Shown here piece by piece: positions 51,995-61,193 of a stretch of 64,000 nt of DNA. The DNA is taken from NCBI RefSeq assembly GCF_900103915.1, contig NZ_FNIG01000001.1, positions 124,001-188,000 of the forward strand, given 5' to 3'. Both the position numbers and the translations under genes were made by a program. Below the pieces are notes generated by a model, which saw only the letters and a program-made list of their open reading frames with translations, ran no database searches and was not told where the DNA came from. Each line of letters opens with the position of its first letter. The first letter of the stretch is position 1. Source of the DNA: Tenuibacillus multivorans. GTDB lineage: Bacteria; Bacillota; Bacilli; Bacillales; Alkalibacillaceae.

Positions 51995-53146
51995 CTAATC
52001 TAACCGTTCAATAATCGTAGCGTTGGCCATACCGTGACCTTCACACATCGTCTGCAGACCGTAACGTCCACCTGTTCGTTCGAGTTCATGTACTAGGGTT
52101 GTCATGAGTTTTGCACCACTTGCACCTAGTGGATGCCCAAGCGCAATCGCTCCCCCGTTAACGTTTAATTTCTCAGGGTCAGCCCCTGTCTCATCCAACC
52201 ATGCCATTGGCACAGGCGCAAAGGCTTCATTGACTTCATATAAATCCATATCCTCAATCGTTAATCCAGCTTTCTTTAACACTTTTTCTGTTGCTGGAAT
52301 TGGACCGGTTAACATCATCGTTGGATCAGATCCAACAACGGTACGGGCAATGACTCGAAAGCGAGGTTTTAACCCTAATGAGTCTGCTTTTTCCTTAGAC
52401 ATTAAAAGTAATGCCGCAGAACCATCACTAATCTGACTAGAATTCCCGGCATGAATCACACCGTCTTCTTTAAAAACAGGGTTGAGTCCGTTTAGAGCTT
52501 CAGGTGTTGTTTCGCGTCTAGGACCTTCATCAGAAGTCATTGTTTTCGTCGTACCATCCTCTAATGTGACATCGACTGGCAACAACTCTTTGTCAAATCG
52601 CCCCTCATCTTGGGCTTGAATCGCTTTTTGATGACTTTGATAGGAGAACTCATCTAATTGTTCGCGTGTGTAACCCCATGTTTCGGCAATCCGTTCTGCT
52701 GAGAGCCCTTGGTTAATCATTTCATATTTTTCGTTTAATTGTGGACTGAATGAGGCGCCATTCATATTCGAAAACATCGGAACACGTGACATGTTTTCTA
52801 TCCCAGCTGCCACGACAACGTCCATATCACCGCTTAATATCGCCTGTGAGGCAAAGTGAACCGCTTGCTGACTTGACCCACATTGGCGATCAATCGTCGT
52901 ACCGGGTACTTCCTTTGGATAACCTGCAATAAGTGCCGCAATTCGCCCGATATCGGCTGCCTGCTCACCTACTTGTGAAACACACCCCATAATGACATCT
53001 TCAATATGGCTTGGGTTTATTCCTACTCGGTTGACGAGTTCCTTTAACGTTAATGCTGCCAAATCATCTGGTCGTTTATGACTAAGTAACCCTTTCCTTC
53101 GTCCAACTGGTGTTCTAACAGCTTCTACAATGACTACTTCTCGCAT
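51995..53146 (-). CDS. Acetyl-CoA acyltransferase (thiolase)
   Basis: The 383-residue thiolase has the nucleophile Cys in [18 protein letters not shown] (about residue 88), [18 protein letters not shown] with the active-site His, and the second Cys in [13 protein letters not shown]. It would cleave 3-ketoacyl-CoA to acetyl-CoA. Together with the SDR it completes beta-oxidation begun by the genes at 45.4-50 kb. ATG 53146 follows GAGAGGGGCGACTAAG. Confidence 0.93.
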   Translation of the reverse strand: MREVVIVEAVRTPVGRRKGLLSHKRPDDLAALTLKELVNRVGINPSHIEDVIMGCVSQVGEQAADIGRIAALIAGYPKEVPGTTIDRQCGSSQQAVHFASQAILSGDMDVVVAAGIENMSRVPMFSNMNGASFSPQLNEKYEMINQGLSAERIAETWGYTREQLDEFSYQSHQKAIQAQDEGRFDKELLPVDVTLEDGTTKTMTSDEGPRRETTPEALNGLNPVFKEDGVIHAGNSSQISDGSAALLLMSKEKADSLGLKPRFRVIARTVVGSDPTMMLTGPIPATEKVLKKAGLTIEDMDLYEVNEAFAPVPMAWLDETGADPEKLNVNGGAIALGHPLGASGAKLMTTLVHELERTGGRYGLQTMCEGHGMANATIIERLD

Positions 53147-53230
53147 CTTAGTCGCCCCTCTCTGTATTCATACTCTTAAATTCATTATAACAAATTTTTA
53201 TAATTATCTGAAAAAATAAACATAAAATAA

Positions 53231-53248
53231 GCCGGATATTAATCCGGC
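53231..53248 (-). terminator. Terminator overlapping the stop of the GSDH lipoprotein gene
   Basis: GCCGGAT pairs with ATCCGGC; on the minus strand TTATTTTATG follows. The stop codon lies inside the stem-loop. Confidence 0.75.
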
Positions 53249-54345
53249 AGTTTCAAACGCAATAATTGGTCATCAGCTTCTTCTGGATTTCCACGTCCAT
53301 CCCGATTACTCGTAATCGTATATAAATAACCGTCTTCAATCCAAACATCCCGCATACGTCCACTATCTTGGTAAAAGGTTTCTGTCGTTCCTTCTGCAAT
53401 ATCGTATGCGATAATTTGTGAACCTCTTAATGCTGCGATATAAATTTTCCCTTTGTAAATGTCGATGCCAGATGGTGCCCAAGTCGTCTCACCTGTATGA
53501 TAAATCGGTGTAACCATCCCTTCTTGCTGTGCATCACCCTGGATGGCTGGCCACCCGTAGTTCTGACCTGGTTCAATTAAGTTAATCTCATCATGCGCAC
53601 TACTACCGTGTTCAGTGCTATACATGACACCATTATTGTCCCAGGTGATCCCTTGAGGATTTCGATGTCCATAAGAATAGACATAGGAATTTTCAAATGG
53701 ATTATCTTCCGGAATCGAACCATCCAAATTCATCCGCAGTATCTTCCCAGCCAGGCTGTTCACGTTTTGGGCTAATTCACGGACAACAGCATCACCAGTC
53801 GTCACATATATCTTTCCATCTGGTCCAATTTCAAGCCGTCCACCATCATGGAACTCCTCGCCAGGTATTTGATCAATTAAGACGTCTACTTCCTCCCAAC
53901 GATGGCCTTCATTTTCTAACAAAACAACGCGATTATAAATGTGCTCACCTTCTTGGTATGTATAGTACGCATAAGCCTGTCCAGATTGAGCAAAGTCCGG
54001 TGCTAGTAAAAACCCTAATAATCCACTTTCACCAAAATGCAACACGTCCTTTGAAAGCATAATCTCTTGTTCTACGACTTCACCGTCTGATTCAATCCGA
54101 AGTAAGTTTCCACCGCGTTCCGTCACATAAAACGTATCATCGGACTTAGCAATTGACCACGGAATCTCAAGGTTTTGAGCAAGGGTTACCCTTTCTTCCT
54201 CCTCAAGATGAATTACGGGTTTGGCATTTAAATCGTGACTAGCTTCTGAACTTTCATTTGATTTTAACGAATCTTCGGAAGAATCGTTAAAACAACCTGT
54301 GGCAAGTATACAAAGGCTTAAAACAAACAACAGTCTCACCATCAT
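53239..54345 (-). CDS. Lipoprotein GSDH-family (PQQ-type) sugar dehydrogenase
   Basis: A lipoprotein signal peptide ends in LATGC, then a short polar linker and a GSDH six-bladed propeller: IPWSIAKSDDTFYVTERGG, GESGLLGFLLAPDF, FHDGGRLEIGPDGKIYVTTGD and SYGHRNPQGITWD. These are the best-conserved soluble glucose dehydrogenase motifs, including the His of the active site. ATG 54345 lies 4 bases after GGAGGT; the frame upstream adds nine residues without a site. Oxidation of aldoses outside the membrane is expected if PQQ is available; PQQ synthesis is not seen here. Confidence 0.88.
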   Translation of the reverse strand: MMVRLLFVLSLCILATGCFNDSSEDSLKSNESSEASHDLNAKPVIHLEEEERVTLAQNLEIPWSIAKSDDTFYVTERGGNLLRIESDGEVVEQEIMLSKDVLHFGESGLLGFLLAPDFAQSGQAYAYYTYQEGEHIYNRVVLLENEGHRWEEVDVLIDQIPGEEFHDGGRLEIGPDGKIYVTTGDAVVRELAQNVNSLAGKILRMNLDGSIPEDNPFENSYVYSYGHRNPQGITWDNNGVMYSTEHGSSAHDEINLIEPGQNYGWPAIQGDAQQEGMVTPIYHTGETTWAPSGIDIYKGKIYIAALRGSQIIAYDIAEGTTETFYQDSGRMRDVWIEDGYLYTITSNRDGRGNPEEADDQLLRLKLPD

Positions 54346-54480
54346 AAAGACCTCCAATCCTTTATTATTCATCTTACCGAAATTTTCCTAAAATAAACAA
54401 AAAATAATTCGAAAATCGTAGGAATTTAATCATTTTTGGCGAATTAGTTAAGAGAGTATAAAGTGGGGAGGAAATCTAAA

Positions 54481-56259
54481 GTGAAATTTAAGAAACCGGA
54501 TGTAGAACAATTTTTTCGAACATATGGCATTCAGTTGTTTGCGGTAAGCCCAGATGAATCGCAGCTTGCATTTTCAACAAATTTAAATGGTAAGTTTAAT
54601 CTATGGGCAATGGACATACCGAATACGTTTCCGTACCCGTTAACGTTCCATGATCAAAGTACGGATTCGTTGCAGTACGATAAAAGTGGGGAGTATTTGT
54701 TGTTTTCGTCTGATCATGATGGTGATGAGAATTCGCAATTATATGCAATACCGCCTCAAGGTGGTGAACCTAAGCCAATTCGAACGTCTGAGGGCCATCG
54801 TCATATAATGCCGTCGCTTTCAAACGATGGTAAAAAGGTTTACTACACGTCGAATAAAGAGGATCAGACCTTTTTAAAGGCCTATGTATATGATATGGAA
54901 AATGATGAAGAGGACGTTTTTCTTGAGGGTGAAGATGCGCCAACTTTTCTTGTGAAAAAGAGTCCAGACGAGACAAGCTTGATCTATTCCAAAATGTTTT
55001 CTAATACGTCACAATTAGCTTACGTCTTATATAATGGTGAGCATTACAGGGTAACACCCGAAACGGACCATCAGCATACGTTTGGTGGTTTGGATTTTGC
55101 TTCTGAGACCGAAATTTATTTTACAACATCGTATGACTCTGACTTTGAGTATCTCGCAAAATTTGATTTAGAGACCAAAGAATTTTCTAAGGTTAAACAG
55201 ATAGAAGGTGAAGCCTTAACGGATGTGAAGTATGATGAATCGTCAAATTCTTTATATCTAGTCGGTGTAAAAGGTGTTAAAGACTCCTTCTATCGATATG
55301 ATTTAGAAAATGGCACATTAGAAGAGCTTAATCCGCCTACAAGTGTCATTGCACAAGTGGAGGTAGCTAAGTCAGGAAACGTTTATCTAATGGGCGTTTC
55401 CGCTACGGCACCGGCTAATATCTATAAATATGCCAATGGAAAATGGGAACAGCTCACTAACTTCGGTGTGCCTGGTGTGGCAAAAGAAGAAATGGTTGAA
55501 CCAGAAATCATCACTTACCCTTCTTTTGATGGAAAAGAAATCGAAGCGATGTATTTCCGTGCAAAGCCTGAAAATGATAATGGTTACGTTATTTTATGGC
55601 CACATGGTGGGCCACAAGCAGCGGAGCGTTCAACATTCCGTGCTTTATTCCAATTCTTAATCTATCAAGGCTATAGTCTTTTCACGCCAAACTTCCGAGG
55701 TTCAACTGGCTACGGCTTGACGTTTACGAAAATGGTAGAAGGCGATTGGGGTTACGGACCACGATTAGACAACGTCGAAGGATTAGAATGGTTAATTAAA
55801 AACGGCTATGCTGACCGTGATAAAATTTTACTAATGGGTGGAAGCTATGGTGGCTATATGGCGTTATTGTTACATGGTCGTCATTCAGAATATTTCAAAG
55901 CCGTGGTTGATATCTTCGGCGTTAGTAATTTATTTAGCTTTGTAGATAGTGTACCAGAACATTGGAAGCCTATAATGAAGCAGTGGTTAGGTGACCCAGA
56001 GAAAGATAAAGAAAAATTTGAAGAAGATACACCCATTACGTATTTAGACAGCATGACCAAACCGATGCTCGTCATTCAAGGGGCTCAAGACCCACGAGTA
56101 GTTAAAGCCGAATCCGATCAAGTCGTCGAGGCTTTACAAAAACAAGGTACAGAGGTAGATTACTTAGTGCTGGACGATGAAGGTCACGGGTTCTCTAAGA
56201 AGGAAAACGAAATTAAAGTTTATAAGAAAGTGCTCGAATTCTTTGAGCAATATGTTTAA
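54481..56259 (+). CDS. S9-family serine peptidase (acylaminoacyl-peptidase-like)
   Basis: An N-terminal beta-propeller with WD/PD40-like repeats (about 20-340) regulates access to a C-terminal alpha/beta-hydrolase domain. The nucleophile is in GGSYGGYM (GxSxGG), the Asp in VIQGAQDPRV and the His in DDEGHGFSK. This is the prolyl oligopeptidase / acylaminoacyl-peptidase fold of 592 residues, without signal peptide. The GTG start at 54481 is 9 bases after GGGGAGG; an earlier GTG at 54463 precedes that site. Probable peptide degradation in the cytoplasm. Confidence 0.9.
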   Translation: MKFKKPDVEQFFRTYGIQLFAVSPDESQLAFSTNLNGKFNLWAMDIPNTFPYPLTFHDQSTDSLQYDKSGEYLLFSSDHDGDENSQLYAIPPQGGEPKPIRTSEGHRHIMPSLSNDGKKVYYTSNKEDQTFLKAYVYDMENDEEDVFLEGEDAPTFLVKKSPDETSLIYSKMFSNTSQLAYVLYNGEHYRVTPETDHQHTFGGLDFASETEIYFTTSYDSDFEYLAKFDLETKEFSKVKQIEGEALTDVKYDESSNSLYLVGVKGVKDSFYRYDLENGTLEELNPPTSVIAQVEVAKSGNVYLMGVSATAPANIYKYANGKWEQLTNFGVPGVAKEEMVEPEIITYPSFDGKEIEAMYFRAKPENDNGYVILWPHGGPQAAERSTFRALFQFLIYQGYSLFTPNFRGSTGYGLTFTKMVEGDWGYGPRLDNVEGLEWLIKNGYADRDKILLMGGSYGGYMALLLHGRHSEYFKAVVDIFGVSNLFSFVDSVPEHWKPIMKQWLGDPEKDKEKFEEDTPITYLDSMTKPMLVIQGAQDPRVVKAESDQVVEALQKQGTEVDYLVLDDEGHGFSKKENEIKVYKKVLEFFEQYV

Positions 56260-56265
56260 TGAAGA

Positions 56266-56292
56266 AGGCCTGCCAATGTTGGTGGGCTTTTT
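56266..56292 (+). terminator. Terminator of the S9 peptidase gene
   Basis: GCCTGCC pairs with GGTGGGC (G-T pairs included), followed by TTTTTT. Confidence 0.7.
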
Positions 56293-56318
56293 TAGTCATG
56301 ACTTTTGTCAGTAAAAAA

Positions 56319-56342
56319 CCAACTCGCATTCAAGCGAGTTGG
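56319..56342 (-). terminator. pepV terminator
   Basis: CCAACTCGC pairs perfectly with GCGAGTTGG; on the minus strand TTTTTTAC follows. Confidence 0.85.
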
Positions 56343-56349
56343 TACCTTT

Positions 56350-57783
56350 CTAAAATGGCTCATTGGCTAAGTCATACAATGCACGAGCATAAATCGCTGT
56401 AGCTTTTAATAAATCATCGACTTCGATATGCTCATCAACCTGATGCGCCGTCATGGTCTTTCCAGGGAAGGACGCGCCATAAGCAACACCGTTTTTTAGG
56501 AAGCGCGCATAAGTTGCACCACCTGTAGTGAGTAAAGTAGGTTCCTCATTCGTTTCCGTTTCATAAGCATTTTGCATAATTTTAATCGTTGGATGGTCGC
56601 GGTCGACATAATGTGGATCTTTTGTTCTGACACCTCTCAATTCCATTTGATATGTTTCACTAGCCTTTTGAATGTTTTCTAATGATTGGTCATAGTCCGT
56701 ACCAACTGGGCAACGAATATTTAAATGAACTTCAGCTTGATCACCTAACTCATATCGAAAAGCGCCTGCATTAACGGTAAGTGGCCCTACCTCGTCATGG
56801 TTAACTGCTATTCCCATGTTATTACCATAAAAGTCATCACAAAGCATATCCTGAATAAAGTGAAGATAATTAGAGCTTTGATTATCCCATTCATAAGGCG
56901 TTAGAAACGGAACAAGCTTTAAGGCAGCATTAATTCCGTTAAAAGGTTCCATACCATGTACCGTTTTACCGTTTAATGAAAGTTCAAGCTCGTTATCTGA
57001 TTTGTACTGTGTATCACCCAACAAACTTTCCTTCTCACAATATGTTTTAAAATCCTTTTTCATCGCCTCAAGCTTTTCTTTAGGGCCTCTAATATGAGCT
57101 GTAACATGGTCAGGTACCATATTTCCTCGTTCACCTGACTGTAGATAAGTTAAATGAAGAACATCCTTTTCGTTACTCTCTGTAATATCCATTGCAATTT
57201 TAGCATTAATTTGTCCTTTTTCTGCATAGATGATGGGAAAGTCCGCATCCGGAGAAAAGCCATACTTCGGACTGCCAAATGTCTCAACGTATTTTTTCAT
57301 ACATCGCATGCCACTTTCTTCATCCGTTCCCAAAATTAACCGAATTCGTCTTTTTAACGGTAAATCGAGCTCCTTTAACACCTTCATCGCATAATAAGCC
57401 GCCATTGTAGGGCCTTTGTCATCGATAGCGCCTCTTGCATATAATTTACCATCTTTAACAAGCGGCTCAAACGGTTCATTATGGCTCCATTGACCTGGCG
57501 CAGGTACAACATCTAGGTGGCCAAGCGTGACAATCTCTTCTTCGCCTTCACCTAAATCAACCCAACCGACATATCCATCTAATTGGTCAATTTGAAAGCC
57601 ATCTTTTTCAGCCAAATTTAACATCCAATCTAAGGCTTCTCCAATTTTGTTTCCCATTGGCCGTTTATCAGTTGCCGAATCAAGATCCTTAACACTTTTA
57701 ATCGAGAGAAGATTACTTAAATCATTAATGAGTTCGTCCTTTCGTTTGTTTACTTCTTGAGAGAAATTAATATCCTGTGGCAT
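56350..57783 (-). CDS. pepV: Dipeptidase PepV (M20 family)
   Basis: The 477-residue M20 zinc peptidase has the metal motifs LGHLDVVPAPGQW, ARGAIDDKGPTMAAYYA and GTDEESGMRCMKKY (carboxylate ligands), and the C-terminal TGGATYARFLKNGVAYG and TAHQVDEHIEVDDL. The insert with a lid domain in the middle is that of PepV dipeptidases, which cleave many Xaa-Xaa dipeptides, including beta-Ala-His. The start follows TGAAGGAGGATTAAA. It is followed by its own terminator. Confidence 0.93.
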   Translation of the reverse strand: MPQDINFSQEVNKRKDELINDLSNLLSIKSVKDLDSATDKRPMGNKIGEALDWMLNLAEKDGFQIDQLDGYVGWVDLGEGEEEIVTLGHLDVVPAPGQWSHNEPFEPLVKDGKLYARGAIDDKGPTMAAYYAMKVLKELDLPLKRRIRLILGTDEESGMRCMKKYVETFGSPKYGFSPDADFPIIYAEKGQINAKIAMDITESNEKDVLHLTYLQSGERGNMVPDHVTAHIRGPKEKLEAMKKDFKTYCEKESLLGDTQYKSDNELELSLNGKTVHGMEPFNGINAALKLVPFLTPYEWDNQSSNYLHFIQDMLCDDFYGNNMGIAVNHDEVGPLTVNAGAFRYELGDQAEVHLNIRCPVGTDYDQSLENIQKASETYQMELRGVRTKDPHYVDRDHPTIKIMQNAYETETNEEPTLLTTGGATYARFLKNGVAYGASFPGKTMTAHQVDEHIEVDDLLKATAIYARALYDLANEPF

Positions 57784-57817
57784 TTTAATCCTCCTTCAAT
57801 TGATATCTATTTCTATC

Positions 57818-58567
57818 TTACCATCCACCGGAAACACTAACAGTCTCACCTGTAATGGCACCAGCTCCATCAGATGCAAGGAAAACAGCTGTGTGCGCAA
57901 TATCCTCTGGCTCAAGTAAACGCTTCATCGGTTGTTTTATTAGTAAATTGTTATGGAGCGCTTCTTGTTCTGATGTCCCATCTTCTTCAGCAAGCTTAGC
58001 CAGCTGATTTTCAATTAATTTAGTTCGGACAGCCCCTGGCATAATGGCGTTCACGGTAATGCCATCGTTTGCCGTCTCAATGGCAACAGTACGTGTTAAC
58101 CCAACTACACCGTGTTTCGCTGAGATATAAGCTGATTTATACGGTGAGGCGGATTTGCCGTGCACAGATGAAATGTTAATAATTCTACCATACTGACGCT
58201 TTTTCATATGAGGCAGGGTGAACTTCGTCATTAAAAATGGGCCTGTTAGCATGACTTCAATTAACTGGCGCCACTTGCCCACTGGGAAATTTTCAACCTG
58301 ATCAATATGCTGAAGTCCCGCATTATTAACTAATACATCAATTTGACCTCGTTCATCAATCACTTGTTGGACAAATTGATCAACTTCATATTCGTCGGAA
58401 ACATCAACTTTAAAAGCTTTAGCTTGTCCTAGACTTGAAGCCGCCTCTTGAGCTTTAACTAAATCCAAATCACAAATCATCACGAAATCTCCATTTTTAA
58501 TAAAGGCTTTAGCAATAGCATAACCTATGCCTTGCGCAGCCCCGGTAACAACAACTGCACGTTCCAT
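57818..58567 (-). CDS. 3-hydroxybutyrate dehydrogenase (SDR)
   Basis: The SDR motifs VTGAAQGIGYAIA, NNAGLQHIDQVENFP and SAYISAKHGVVGLTR (Tyr-x-x-x-Lys), together with GRIINISSVHGKSASPYK and GAVRTKLIENQL, are characteristic of D-3-hydroxybutyrate dehydrogenases. It interconverts 3-hydroxybutyrate and acetoacetate with NAD, linking storage polyesters or ketone bodies to the acyl-CoA cluster nearby. The gene lies 34 bases upstream of pepV on the same strand. The start follows GGGGAGGCTTTTTAT. Confidence 0.9.
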   Translation of the reverse strand: MERAVVVTGAAQGIGYAIAKAFIKNGDFVMICDLDLVKAQEAASSLGQAKAFKVDVSDEYEVDQFVQQVIDERGQIDVLVNNAGLQHIDQVENFPVGKWRQLIEVMLTGPFLMTKFTLPHMKKRQYGRIINISSVHGKSASPYKSAYISAKHGVVGLTRTVAIETANDGITVNAIMPGAVRTKLIENQLAKLAEEDGTSEQEALHNNLLIKQPMKRLLEPEDIAHTAVFLASDGAGAITGETVSVSGGW

Positions 58568-58724
58568 ATAAAAAGCCTCCCCTTTACTAACTCTATTATA
58601 AAATAAATATACTGACTTTTGTGAAAATTTTAATACTTTATGGCTTTAAAGTGGGTGTAAATCTAAAGGATATAGGAATATATAAGAGAATACGAAAATT
58701 TATTAAAGAATTTAATTTTTAAGG

Positions 58725-58752
58725 TTGCATTTATCGTAAAATTTGATATTAT
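58725..58752 (+). promoter_or_regulatory. Candidate sigma-A promoter
   Basis: TTGCAT (58725-58730), a 16-base spacer and TATTAT (58747-58752) precede the 54-codon gene by about 50 bases. Confidence 0.45.
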
Positions 58753-58804
58753 ATACTTGCAAATCATAATAAATCACAATATTTGATGAAAGGGGATGAG
58801 GGTT

Positions 58805-58969
58805 ATGCAAACATCTCTTATCTTTATCTCTTTAACCATTTTATTAACGTTTCTAGTATTGTACGCAGCGGATAAGGTTATTTCGACGTTCAAGAAGAAG
58901 AAATCAACCCTGAAAATAGATCAAGTCACAACAAACAACTTTGATAATATGGAAGTCGAACATCGCTAA
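58805..58969 (+). CDS. Small single-pass membrane protein (54 aa), unknown
   Basis: ATG 58805 follows GGGGATGAGGGTT. One hydrophobic helix (SLIFISLTILLTFLVLYAA) is followed by a basic stretch KKKKS and an acidic tail. A promoter-like sequence upstream and a perfect terminator 12 bases after the stop make this a complete tiny transcription unit. It belongs to no family I know. Confidence 0.6.
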   Translation: MQTSLIFISLTILLTFLVLYAADKVISTFKKKKSTLKIDQVTTNNFDNMEVEHR

Positions 58970-58979
58970 GAACGTACGA

Positions 58980-59013
58980 AAGGGCTGAGCCAATTAATTG
59001 GCTCAGCCCTTAA
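58980..59013. terminator. Perfect palindromic terminator
   Basis: AAGGGCTGAGCCAATT pairs with AATTGGCTCAGCCCTT without mismatch. It sits between convergent genes and can serve both. Confidence 0.9.
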
Positions 59014-59069
59014 TTATTGAAGCGAAACTTAAGTTTTTTATGTCTTGGCATACTTGTACTCTGATATCA

Positions 59070-59825
59070 CTAAAGATCAATATTAAATTGAAAATCAGGA
59101 TGTTTATAAATCACTTCAAACCGTTCATCATATTCAAGCATCGACAAATCCTCTGGTGAAAATAAGAAATAATCATTTTCTAATTCCATATCAGCGCCGT
59201 AATAATAGGATAACCATATAAGCTTTGAGCAATAAATCGCCGTCCACGGGTCATCCAATGCCACTTGTGTGGTAAATGAAAATGGAGGGACTTCTTTGTT
59301 TTGATTTAAATTTTCGGTATAGATCTGTAAATAATTATTAGCAAATTCAGTTGCATTTAATGCAGCTTCACGGTCTTTGCAGCGTAATTGTAGATGAAGC
59401 GGGTGTATTTCCTTAAATTCTTGAATGGTGGCTTTTCTAACTTGGGGATAGGTGGTGACGGCTTCAATTATATGCTTCTCATCTAATACCATAGCCGAAT
59501 GACCCATATAACCTGGTGGTAGAAAATCACCAAAATTATCACACGCGACTAGAATATCCCCGGGTAAAAAGTTACGATCCTCTTCTCTTTGAATTTGACC
59601 TCCTGCTATAGTCGTTTCATATCTATTTCCATCTGAGAAAACTAATTCAACCCTTAATGGAAATCCTTTCTCATTACGTAAATGAAAGTCGGACATCGGA
59701 TGGAATGTCCCGACCAACTCCTGCCCTAAGTATGTTTTAATGTACCGAACTGGATATTGATACAAATCTATATGGACGGAAATGGTATCTTCTGTAACAC
59801 TTCCTTTTACAATAGGGTTGCTCAT
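59070..59825 (-). CDS. YiiX/NlpC-type permuted papain-like protein
   Basis: Motifs of a circularly permuted papain fold are visible: FLPGDILVACDN, GHSAMVLDEKHIIEAV (H109, E121) and later TAIYCSKLIWLSY (C199). The order His-before-Cys is that of YiiX/LRAT-type permuted enzymes. The first 85 residues form an added beta domain (VRYIKTYLGQELVGTFHPM). There is no signal peptide. ATG 59825 follows GAGGTGTTTAGC. These enzymes act on amide or ester bonds in peptides or lipids; the substrate is unknown. Confidence 0.65.
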   Translation of the reverse strand: MSNPIVKGSVTEDTISVHIDLYQYPVRYIKTYLGQELVGTFHPMSDFHLRNEKGFPLRVELVFSDGNRYETTIAGGQIQREEDRNFLPGDILVACDNFGDFLPPGYMGHSAMVLDEKHIIEAVTTYPQVRKATIQEFKEIHPLHLQLRCKDREAALNATEFANNYLQIYTENLNQNKEVPPFSFTTQVALDDPWTAIYCSKLIWLSYYYGADMELENDYFLFSPEDLSMLEYDERFEVIYKHPDFQFNIDL

Positions 59826-59921
59826 GCTAAACACCTCATATTCAAAGTCGTATACTACAGAATATAGTTATAAATCTAAAAAGGTGCAGAGCTTGAAACA
59901 ATTTTTATGGATAAAAAATAA

Positions 59922-59945
59922 GCCGGTTGACGAGAGTCAACCGGC
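59922..59945 (-). terminator. Terminator of the ABC operon
   Basis: GCCGGTTGAC pairs perfectly with GTCAACCGGC; on the minus strand TTATTTTTTAT follows. Confidence 0.9.
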
Positions 59946-59951
59946 GGATTA

Positions 59952-61193
59952 TTAAGCTCTTAACCATTTCCATATTTCTTGTGGTGTTGCATTTTTACCG
60001 TAAATTAAAATACCAACCTGGAAGATCTTACCTGCAAGCTTCATAAAGATCCAAATACTAAGGATTAACACGGCGATGGCTATGATAATTTCAATCCATG
60101 GCCATTCATCGAGTGCAGATAGACGCATAATTAAGACACCTGGGGCGGTGAAAGGTACATAAGAGGCTACCTGCGCTACAACACCGCTCGGATTACTAAA
60201 GATTGGTCCAATTAAAACGAATGGTAGGAACGGAATCATTAATACGAAACCTTGGAAGTTCCCGCTCGTCGAATAGTCTTCAATTGTAGCACCAAGACCA
60301 ACGAAAATGGATGCGAATAATAAATAACCTAAAACGGCGATAAACGTTAATAACAACGTTTCAGGGACGAATAAATATTCAAGTAACGGTACATCGTCTA
60401 ACTTCCAAATCGCAATTGGCAGCGCCATTGTTAACCATACCGCCACTTGTAAAATTCCTAAACTAAAGTAACCGAGGATCTTCCCTTGCATCAGTTCGCC
60501 TGTTGTCACAGATGAAAGGATAATTTCTGCAACCTTATCCTTTTTCTCCTGTGATGCGCTTTGGAAAATCATCATACCGGAGATAACAATTGAGAACAGT
60601 ACTAGCCCCGCAAAAATAGCCGGAATCGCTCGTTCATACGGGAATCCCATGGTTTCACCTTCACCCATGGCTTCACCAGTCGATTCGGTTAATTCAACTG
60701 ATTCAAACTGAATAGGGTTTGCTACAACCTGCATTTGTTCCGCGGATAATCCGGCTTGTTTTAATTGCAGTTGTTTAATTGGCTGTTCGAATACACGTAT
60801 TGCGCTTTCAAACCCTGCACCTAACTCATCACCTGTTAAATAGGTAACTGTTCCAGTTTCGACGGTTTCATCATTGAGTAAAATGTAAGCAGACTCTTCT
60901 TCGGATTGGAGCTGTGTTTTCATACTTTCTAAATCAGCATCCGTTTGTTCAACATCCCAGTCGACGAACTCGCCTTCTTCTATGGCAGGTTCGACTGAAT
61001 CGTAGACACCTAACTGATCATTTAAATAAACCTTAGTTGATTCTGATTCATCATCACCAAAGCTACTTAATAAAGTTGGGGCTGTCGCAAAAATAACAAA
61101 AATAACCGGCGTTAAAAATAACGAAACGATAAATGATTTATTTCGAATATTACGTCTAAATTCCCATTTTGCCACTTTTAAGCTATTACGCAT
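59952..61193 (-). CDS. ABC transporter permease, NatB/YhaP-like
   Basis: The 413-residue protein has a first helix (SFIVSLFLTPVIFVIFATAP), a long extracytoplasmic region of about 170 residues, then five or six helices starting FAGLVLFSIVISGMMIFQSAS and containing EKKDKVAEIILSSVTTGELMQGKILG, the NatB hallmark. The start ATG 61193 (MRNSLKVAKWEFRRN) overlaps the ATPase stop by 8 bases and follows AGGTGAG; the open frame continues upstream only inside the ATPase gene. Together with the ATPase it would export Na+ or another cation or drug. Confidence 0.9.
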   Translation of the reverse strand: MRNSLKVAKWEFRRNIRNKSFIVSLFLTPVIFVIFATAPTLLSSFGDDESESTKVYLNDQLGVYDSVEPAIEEGEFVDWDVEQTDADLESMKTQLQSEEESAYILLNDETVETGTVTYLTGDELGAGFESAIRVFEQPIKQLQLKQAGLSAEQMQVVANPIQFESVELTESTGEAMGEGETMGFPYERAIPAIFAGLVLFSIVISGMMIFQSASQEKKDKVAEIILSSVTTGELMQGKILGYFSLGILQVAVWLTMALPIAIWKLDDVPLLEYLFVPETLLLTFIAVLGYLLFASIFVGLGATIEDYSTSGNFQGFVLMIPFLPFVLIGPIFSNPSGVVAQVASYVPFTAPGVLIMRLSALDEWPWIEIIIAIAVLILSIWIFMKLAGKIFQVGILIYGKNATPQEIWKWLRA

